A stretch of 64,000 nt of DNA from contig USCI01000003.1 in the NCBI GenBank assembly GCA_900553255.1, positions 6,052-70,051 of the forward strand. The letters are read 5' to 3'. The first letter of the stretch is position 1; each line of letters opens with the position of its first letter. This DNA is from an uncultured Oscillospiraceae bacterium. GTDB lineage: Bacteria; Bacillota; Clostridia; Oscillospirales; Acutalibacteraceae. The position numbers and the translations under genes were made by a program. The notes beneath the pieces were generated by a model. It made no database searches. It had not been told where the DNA came from and saw only the letters and a list, made by a program, of their open reading frames with translations. Of the stretch, positions 58,836 through 64,000 are shown piece after piece.

Positions 58836-59104
58836 CAGCGTGTCGAAAAACTGGTTGGCAGACAGCAAGTTGCCCAAATGCGGCGTGAGACGCCGCATCG
58901 GGAAACCCCTTGATAGGGTTTCCCACGACGCAACAGCCCACCGGGCTGTTGCGTCTCCCTTCCTGATCCTTATGAAAGCAAAGGATTTCGCGTCCGGCGG
59001 GACGCGACCAAAGGCTCTGCCTTTGGAATCTGCGGCCTTTTGGAAAAGGCCGTCGAAAACTTTTTGTGCACTATTTTTTGCGAAACGACTTTTTTGACAG
59101 TCTG
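58836..59104. repeat. Hairpin-rich MITE-like repeat element
   Basis: 269 bases with imperfect terminal inverted repeats (CAGCGTGTCGAAAAACTGG and, reversed, CAGACTGTCAAAAAAGTCG). Six successive perfect hairpins lie inside: 58878-58898, 58900-58924, 58927-58955, 58988-59007, 59008-59026 and 59033-59052. It is flanked by an exact 31-bp direct repeat, which is the entire terminator hairpin. It has no coding capacity. Its last 50-odd bases recur, inverted, at the right edge of the window. Confidence 0.8.
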
Positions 59105-59139
59105 AAACAGCCGGCGGGTATTCCGCCGGCTGTTTTTTT
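59105..59139 (+). terminator. Second copy of duplicated terminator hairpin, with T-tract
   Basis: Identical to 58805-58835 over 31 bases and exactly 300 bases downstream, followed by seven T. It is probably the original end of the terminator of the zinc-ribbon gene, and may also lie at the end of the deacetylase transcript. Confidence 0.85.
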
Positions 59140-59142
59140 GCG

Positions 59143-60012
59143 TCAGCTGCCGGAGACCAGCCCCGCAAATTGTTCGATATCCACCTTATGGGAAATAGCG
59201 ATGCGCGGCAGCGCATACGGATCACTGTCCCGGGTGAGCTGTCCGGCGGTCGCGCGGAAGGCCATCCGCACGCCGTTTTCCCGCAGAACCGCCTTGACAC
59301 GGTCGTTGTAAAAGCCATAGGGATAAGCAAAAATGCGCGGGTTTCCACCCGGGATGCCCGCGAGCGTATCCAGGCTGCGGTGCAGGTCGGCCGCTGCGGC
59401 AGCCGGATCGGCGTCGGTCAGTGCGGAGCGCCCGCTGCCGGTGGCGGTATGCAGGTTGTCGGTGTGGGAGGCATAGGTGAATACGTCCTGGCACGCTTCC
59501 ATCATTTCCCTCGTCTGCGGCACGGCCTGATCGGCGGATGAGGCGGAGCCGTCCTGCGCAATCTGGGAGGTAATGGTGAAAATTACGGCGGTGAAGCCGT
59601 ATTCCCGCAGCAGCGGCGCTGCGTATACATAGTTGCTCATATAACCGTCATCAAAGGTCAGCATAATCGGATGCTCCGGCAGTACGGCGCCCTCATACAA
59701 AAAGGCTTCCAGCTCGGCCACGGATATGGTGTGGTAGCCGTTGTCCCGCAGCCAGCCCAGCTGAGCGGCAAAATCCTCCGTAAAGGTGACGATATCGTTG
59801 CTTTTCAGCGGGCTGTCGGTATCTCGGGGCAGCAGATGGTGATACATCAGCACCGGCACCGTCTGTCCCGCGGCGATCGCGGCGGTGGTTTTTACCTGGT
59901 CATGGCGGGGCTGACAGCGGGCAAGCACCAGCAGGCAGAACATCAGGATCGCGAGAATGCCGCAGCATAGCGGCTTGGACAGCCATATTGTCTTTCGTTT
60001 GCACATGCGCAT
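59143..60012 (-). CDS. Polysaccharide deacetylase family protein
   Basis: 289 residues from ATG 60012 (AAAGGG 8 bases upstream; GTG 60018 also possible). There is an N-terminal basic stretch and membrane anchor (about 14-33). The NodB-type domain has VPVLMYHHLL, the catalytic and metal Asp pair in LTFDDGYMSNY, and the metal His motif in SHTDNLH. FAYPYGFYND is the third conserved block. It probably removes acetyl groups from a wall polysaccharide or peptidoglycan outside the membrane. It is the only - strand gene to the right of the origin here. Confidence 0.92.
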   Translation of the reverse strand: MRMCKRKTIWLSKPLCCGILAILMFCLLVLARCQPRHDQVKTTAAIAAGQTVPVLMYHHLLPRDTDSPLKSNDIVTFTEDFAAQLGWLRDNGYHTISVAELEAFLYEGAVLPEHPIMLTFDDGYMSNYVYAAPLLREYGFTAVIFTITSQIAQDGSASSADQAVPQTREMMEACQDVFTYASHTDNLHTATGSGRSALTDADPAAAAADLHRSLDTLAGIPGGNPRIFAYPYGFYNDRVKAVLRENGVRMAFRATAGQLTRDSDPYALPRIAISHKVDIEQFAGLVSGS

Positions 60013-60139
60013 GACCACGCCCTTTCTATTATGGCTATACGTTCATCTGTATGAAACCGGACAAGGCGGATATGCCCACGGTTTGCGGCCGCAGCGCAGG
60101 ACAGGTTTTCACCGGGGCGGTGAACAAGTCAGGTTTAAA

Positions 60140-60169
60140 TGTGGAAAAACCTGTGGAAAAAGTGGAAAA
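60140..60169. promoter_or_regulatory. Three tandem DnaA-box-like sites
   Basis: TGTGGAAAA at 60140 and 60152, AGTGGAAAA at 60161, all in one orientation. TGTGGAAAA is the complement of TTTTCCACA, one base from the TTATCCACA box. They lie 24-53 bases upstream of the mnmG -35 element. Confidence 0.6.
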
Positions 60170-60192
60170 ATCGTGCGTTAAGGGGATTTTCC

Positions 60193-60221
60193 TTGCCGGA
60201 TTGGGCGTGCCGCGTTATAAT
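60193..60221 (+). promoter_or_regulatory. Sigma-A promoter of mnmG
   Basis: TTGCCG, 17 bases, TATAAT, about 45 bases upstream of the mnmG start. Confidence 0.78.
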
Positions 60222-60266
60222 AAAACAGGCAAATCAGGCGTAAGAAAAAGAAAGTGAAGAACAGCT

Positions 60267-62165
60267 ATGAAATTTATGGCGGGAGAATACGATGTGGCGG
60301 TGATCGGTGCGGGACATGCCGGGATTGAGGCGGCGCTGGCTGCTGCGCGGCTGGGATGTTCGGCGGTGATTTTCACCATCAACCTCGACTGGGTGGGGAA
60401 TATGCCCTGCAATCCGTCCATCGGCGGAACCGCAAAAGGGCATCTTGTGCGGGAGATCGACGCGCTCGGAGGCGAAATGGGCCGCGCGGCGGATGCCAAT
60501 CTCCTGCAGTCGCGGATGCTCAACCGCGGAAAAGGGCCGGCGGTGCATTCGCTGCGCGCGCAGATCGACCGCCGGGCGTATTCCGCCTATATGAAGCAGA
60601 CTCTGGAAAAGACGCCCGGCCTGGCGATCAAACAGGCTGAGATCGTGGATCTCACCCGGGAGACGGACGGACGCTGGCGGCTGACCACCCGGCTGGAAGC
60701 CGAGTATCTGGCCCGGACGGTGGTGCTCGCCACCGGAACCTTTTTGAAAGGAAAGATATTTGTCGGGGACGTCAGCTATGACGGCGGGCCGGACGGTATG
60801 TTTGCCGCCACCAGCCTCAGCCGTGCGTTGCTGGCGCTGGGGGTTTCGCTGCGCCGTTTCAAAACCGGTACCCCGGCGCGTGTGCTGCGGTCGAGCATCC
60901 GGTTTGATCATCTGGAGGTGCAGCCGGGGGAGGATCCGGTGGTGCCGTTTTCCTTTGAGACCACGCAGCCGCTTGAAAACCGGCTGGACTGCCACATCAC
61001 CTGGACAACGGCGGAAACCAAGCGGGTAATCCTGGAAAATCTCCACCGTTCTCCGCTGTATGGTGGAAAAATCGAAGGGGTTGGACCGCGTTATTGTCCA
61101 AGTATTGAAGATAAGATTGTCCGGTTTGCGGACAAGGAGCGGCATCAGGTGTTTATTGAGCCGTGCGGCGCCGGGACGGACGAAATGTACCTGCAGGGAC
61201 TGTCCTCCTCGCTGCCGGAGGACGTTCAGATCCGGCTGCTCAAAACGATTCCGGGACTGGAAGAGGTACAGGTGATGCGGCCGGCCTATGCGATTGAGTA
61301 CGACTGCTGCGACCCGCTGCAGCTGGATGCGACGCTGGAATTCCTGGATCTGCCGGGCCTGTACGGCGCGGGGCAGTTCAATGGTAGTTCCGGCTATGAG
61401 GAGGCGGCAGCGCAGGGGCTTGTCGCCGGGATAAACGCAGCGCTGAAGGTTAAGGGGCGTCCGCCGCTGTTGCTCGACCGCGCGTCGAGCTATATCGGTA
61501 CGCTGATCGACGATCTCGTGACCAAGGGCTGCACCGACCCCTATCGTATGATGACCGCCCGGTCGGAATACCGGCTGCTGCTGCGGCAGGATAACGCGGA
61601 CGAGCGCCTGACCCCCAAAGGGCGCCAGGCCGGGCTGGTGGACGACGCACGATGGGCGCACTTTTGCGCGCGGCAGGAGGCCAAGACGGCGGAGCGCCGC
61701 CGGCTACACGATACCGTCCTGCCGCCGACCGAAACGCTCAACCGGCTGCTGCAGGATTGTGGGACCACGCCGGTGACGTCCGGAATACGGCTGGAAGACC
61801 TGCTGCGCCGGCCGCAGCTGGACTATGCCCGGCTGCAACCGGTGGATACCGGCCGCCCGCCGCTGGATCCGCTGGTGGTGGAACAGGTTGAGGTGGAACT
61901 GAAATACGAGGGATATTTGCGCCGCCAGCAGGCGGAGGTGGACGAGCAGCGGCGGCTCGAAAGCCGGCTGCTGCCGGAAAACACCGATTATGCCGGCATC
62001 CGTGGGCTGCGCAAGGAAGCGCAGGAAAAACTGGAGCGTATACGTCCGCGCAGCATCGGCCAGGCGTCGCGCATCAGCGGTGTGAGTCCGGCGGATATTT
62101 CGGTGCTCATCATTTGGCTGAGTCAGCAAACGAATCAAAACGAAACGGATAAAACTGTAGAATAA
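60267..62165 (+). CDS. mnmG: tRNA uridine-5-carboxymethylaminomethyl synthesis enzyme MnmG
   Basis: 632 residues, full length. The FAD-binding motif is [20 protein letters not shown]. The family signatures [20 protein letters not shown] and the catalytic-Cys region [13 protein letters not shown] are present, as is [20 protein letters not shown]. The C-terminal helical domain binds MnmE and tRNA. The start [10 protein letters not shown] begins right at the Rossmann fold. It works with MnmE encoded 6 kb upstream. rsmG and noc follow on the same strand. Confidence 0.98.
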   Translation: MKFMAGEYDVAVIGAGHAGIEAALAAARLGCSAVIFTINLDWVGNMPCNPSIGGTAKGHLVREIDALGGEMGRAADANLLQSRMLNRGKGPAVHSLRAQIDRRAYSAYMKQTLEKTPGLAIKQAEIVDLTRETDGRWRLTTRLEAEYLARTVVLATGTFLKGKIFVGDVSYDGGPDGMFAATSLSRALLALGVSLRRFKTGTPARVLRSSIRFDHLEVQPGEDPVVPFSFETTQPLENRLDCHITWTTAETKRVILENLHRSPLYGGKIEGVGPRYCPSIEDKIVRFADKERHQVFIEPCGAGTDEMYLQGLSSSLPEDVQIRLLKTIPGLEEVQVMRPAYAIEYDCCDPLQLDATLEFLDLPGLYGAGQFNGSSGYEEAAAQGLVAGINAALKVKGRPPLLLDRASSYIGTLIDDLVTKGCTDPYRMMTARSEYRLLLRQDNADERLTPKGRQAGLVDDARWAHFCARQEAKTAERRRLHDTVLPPTETLNRLLQDCGTTPVTSGIRLEDLLRRPQLDYARLQPVDTGRPPLDPLVVEQVEVELKYEGYLRRQQAEVDEQRRLESRLLPENTDYAGIRGLRKEAQEKLERIRPRSIGQASRISGVSPADISVLIIWLSQQTNQNETDKTVE

Positions 62166-62199
62166 TACATACAGTAAACAAAAAAGGAGGCGGCCGGCC

Positions 62200-62946
62200 A
62201 TGATTGATACCGCAAAGCTGCGGGAAGCGGCGCAGTCCTGCGGGATTTCTTTGGAGCAGGAAACGGCGGAAAAGCTGGATCTCTACGCGCAGCTGCTGGT
62301 GGAATGGAACGAAAAGATGAACCTGACCGCCATCACCGCTCCCGATGAAATCGTGATGAAGCATTTTGTGGACAGCCTGACGGCGGGGCTTCTGCTGCCG
62401 CCGGCGGGGGAAGAGCCGCTGACGCTGGTGGATGTGGGTACCGGTGCGGGGTTTCCCGGTGTGCCACTTGCCCTTTGGCGGCCGGACATCCGGCTGACCC
62501 TGCTGGACAGCTTAAACAAACGGCTGGTTTTCCTGGATACCGTGTGCCGCGAGCTGGGGTTGCCGGCTGCGCTGGTGCATGCCCGCGCGGAAGAGGCCGG
62601 CCGGCGAAAGGATCTGCGGGAGCGTTTCACTGTGGCTACGGCCCGCGCGGTGGCCGCATTGCCGACCCTGTGCGAATACTGCCTGCCGCTGGTCAAACCG
62701 GGCGGCAGCTTCATTGCGATGAAGGGACCCTCCGGCCCGGAGGAGGCGGCGGCATCGGCAAACGCCCTGTCACGCTTGGGCGGTGAAATCGGTGAGGTGC
62801 GGCAGCTGCAGCTGCCGTCGGCCGGCGAAGATGCGGCGGACGGCGATGCGTCGGCGTCGCGCACCCTGATTTTACTTCGGAAAATTTCGCCGACTCCCGC
62901 CGCATATCCACGGGCTTCCGCTAAAATCGCAAAACAACCGCTGTAA
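62200..62946 (+). CDS. rsmG: 16S rRNA (guanine-527-N7)-methyltransferase RsmG
   Basis: 248 residues. The SAM-binding motif is VDVGTGAGFPGVPLAL. YAQLLVEWNEKMNLTAIT and HFVDSLTAGLLLP are the N-terminal family signatures, and ARAVAALPTLCEYCLPLVKP the later one. AAGGAGG precedes the ATG. In other bacteria loss of this enzyme gives low-level streptomycin resistance. It is 34 bases after mnmG and co-transcribed. Confidence 0.97.
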   Translation: MIDTAKLREAAQSCGISLEQETAEKLDLYAQLLVEWNEKMNLTAITAPDEIVMKHFVDSLTAGLLLPPAGEEPLTLVDVGTGAGFPGVPLALWRPDIRLTLLDSLNKRLVFLDTVCRELGLPAALVHARAEEAGRRKDLRERFTVATARAVAALPTLCEYCLPLVKPGGSFIAMKGPSGPEEAAASANALSRLGGEIGEVRQLQLPSAGEDAADGDASASRTLILLRKISPTPAAYPRASAKIAKQPL

Positions 62947-63061
62947 ACGACCTTTCCCGACAACCCTTTCCGACAAGGTTGACGGCCTTTCCGTGATATG
63001 CTGACACCAGAAGATACCAAAAAATGGTATTTAAGGATGTTAACAGGAAAGGGTGGGCATT

Positions 63062-63910
63062 ATGTGGGGAAAAGATATCCGTGCAAAGACGTATAAAACC
63101 GGCGGGCAGGTGCTGATGATCCCGGTGGAAGAGATCCGGCCGAACCCGGATCAGCCGCGGCGGGAATTTGACCAGGGAAAGCTGCTGGAGCTCGCGCAGA
63201 GCATCGGGGAAAACGGGATGATCCATCCGCTGACCGTGATGATGTGGAACGGGCAGCCGGTGCTGGTCGCGGGGGAGAGGCGGCTGCGGGCGGCAAAAAT
63301 TGCCGGGATCCGTACGGTGCCCTGCCTGGTAACCGAGGCCCAGCGCATGGAGGCGGCGCTTTTGGCGCTGGTGGAGAACCTGCAGCGCGAGGACATGAAC
63401 TGTTTTGAGGAGGCGGAGGGGATTCACCGGCTGATCGGGCTGTACGGCCTGACGCAGGAGGAGGCGGCCTTCCGCTTGGGATGTTCACAGCCGACGATAG
63501 CCAACAAGCTGCGGCTGCTGCGGCTGGCGCCGGAGGAACGCCGGCAGATGATTGCGGCCGGGCTGACCGAGCGGCATGCGCGGGCGCTGCTGCGGCTAAC
63601 GCAGGAGGAGCAGCGGAGTTCGGTGCTGCGGCGGGTGATCGAGGACAAGCTCACGGTGGCGCAGACCGAACGGCTGGTGGCCGGCTGGCTGGCCGGAAAC
63701 CCGCCGCGCCGCCGGCCGATGCCGATGGTCAGGGACGTGCGGGTGTTTTTCCACACGGTGGATCACGCGGTGGATATCATGCGCCGCTCGGGCATTGCGG
63801 TGAAGGCGGAGCGCAGCGAAACTGAGGACTGCATCGAATATGTGGTGCGGATTCCGAAGGGCGCGGGAAAAACCGTGCCGCTGCACAGGGGGAAAACGCA
63901 GACGGCATAA
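63062..63910 (+). CDS. noc: Nucleoid occlusion protein Noc (ParB family)
   Basis: 282 residues, close to B. subtilis Noc. ATG 63062 has AGGAAAGGG 10 bases upstream; GTG 63053 overlaps that site. The short basic, amphipathic N-terminus (MWGKDIRAKTY) may be the membrane-targeting helix of Noc. The CTP-binding ParB domain has IRPNPDQPRREFD and GERRLRAAKIAG. The helix-turn-helix is LTQEEAAFRLGCSQPTIANK. Position after rsmG favours Noc over Spo0J. It protects the nucleoid from septation by binding its own sites (NBS). Confidence 0.88.
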   Translation: MWGKDIRAKTYKTGGQVLMIPVEEIRPNPDQPRREFDQGKLLELAQSIGENGMIHPLTVMMWNGQPVLVAGERRLRAAKIAGIRTVPCLVTEAQRMEAALLALVENLQREDMNCFEEAEGIHRLIGLYGLTQEEAAFRLGCSQPTIANKLRLLRLAPEERRQMIAAGLTERHARALLRLTQEEQRSSVLRRVIEDKLTVAQTERLVAGWLAGNPPRRRPMPMVRDVRVFFHTVDHAVDIMRRSGIAVKAERSETEDCIEYVVRIPKGAGKTVPLHRGKTQTA

Positions 63911-63914
63911 AAAG

Positions 63915-63944
63915 GAAAGGCTCCGGTAATCACCGGAGCCTTTC
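63915..63944 (+). terminator. Terminator of noc
   Basis: A 13-bp stem GAAAGGCTCCGGT with loop AATC, 4 bases after the stop codon. The T-tract is cut to TTT by the adjoining repeat element. Confidence 0.8.
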
Positions 63945-63945
63945 T

Positions 63946-64000
63946 CAGACTGTCAAAAAAGTCGTTTTGCAAAAAATAGTGCACAAAAAGTTTTCGCCCG
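63946..64000. repeat. End of a second, inverted copy of the repeat element (cut by window)
   Basis: The first about 50 bases match the reverse complement of 59053-59104 with a single internal difference, then diverge at the window edge. Like the first copy, it directly abuts a terminator hairpin. Confidence 0.85.

Larger units (their letters stand above)
58799..59142. other. Gap filled by a repeat element and duplicated terminator
   Basis: 344 bases between the zinc-ribbon gene (+) and the deacetylase gene (-). It consists almost wholly of two identical terminator hairpins flanking the repeat element at 58836-59104. An open frame across it has no ribosome binding site and is not taken as a gene. 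Confidence 0.8.
60013..60266. other. Divergent region upstream of mnmG with DnaA-box cluster
   Basis: 254 bases between the deacetylase gene and mnmG. It contains an inverted repeat TTCACCG/CGGTGAA (60108-60124), three DnaA-box-like sites (60140-60169) and the mnmG promoter. Confidence 0.6.

Noticed and set aside
58878..59052. Hairpin series considered as a CRISPR array
   Set aside because: The hairpins differ in sequence, there are no equal-length spacers, and no cas genes are near.
58740..59348. Open frame on the - strand through the repeat element
   Set aside because: Its repeated peptide comes from the duplicated terminator hairpin; it overlaps the deacetylase gene and has no start signals.

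Overview
The window reads as the chromosomal origin region of a moderately GC-rich, low-GC-lineage Gram-positive bacterium. Best guess is a Clostridia member of the Oscillospiraceae/Ruminococcaceae kind. This is inferred from gene content and order (dnaA-dnaN-yaaA-recF-remB-gyrB-gyrA, rpmH-rnpA-yidD-yidC-jag, mnmE, mnmG, rsmG, noc), from SpoIIIJ/Jag-type proteins, and from consensus sigma-A promoters. No tRNA, rRNA, CRISPR array or complete transposase gene was seen.

Region 1 (1-18.8 kb, all + strand) is one long carbohydrate locus whose left end lies outside the window. It has two complete sets of ABC importer parts (two solute-binding proteins and four permeases) and no ATPase. It also has an exported NHL-repeat/Yip1 membrane protein, a DUF5696-type lipoprotein, a membrane-anchored carbohydrate-binding-like protein and a GH98-like lipoprotein. 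It ends in a 1016-residue AraC regulator fused to a carbohydrate-binding-like domain and two degenerate GDPD-like barrels. The likely job is sensing, trimming and importing an unidentified glycan, with the ATPase supplied from elsewhere. It lies on the lagging strand and looks less GC-rich than the rest.

Region 2 (19-28 kb, - strand) holds purine nucleotide synthesis (purB, purA, guaA) with a GNAT acetyltransferase, a LysR regulator, an alpha/beta hydrolase, a YhfC-like membrane protein and an S1-domain protein. Region 3 (28-35 kb) holds a MATE transporter, a NagZ-like GH3 lipoprotein and an Amt-PII fusion (all +), then two glycosyltransferases (-). The MATE and Amt genes each have a consensus promoter followed at once by a strong terminator-like hairpin in the leader.

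Region 4 (35-45.7 kb) is the replication origin. jag, yidC, yidD, rnpA and rpmH point left; dnaA, dnaN, yaaA, recF, remB and gyrB point right. The dnaA-dnaN gap carries degenerate DnaA-box-like motifs, and a near-perfect parS site sits inside the 3' end of recF.

Region 5 (45.7-64 kb) holds five tandem YcxB-like membrane protein genes between gyrB and gyrA, then mnmE, two large zinc-ribbon/beta-propeller-like membrane proteins, a polysaccharide deacetylase (-), mnmG, rsmG and noc. A cluster of three DnaA-box variants precedes mnmG. A hairpin-rich repeat element is inserted at a terminator at 58.8-59.1 kb, duplicating the whole terminator hairpin. The end of a second copy, in opposite orientation, abuts the noc terminator at the right edge.
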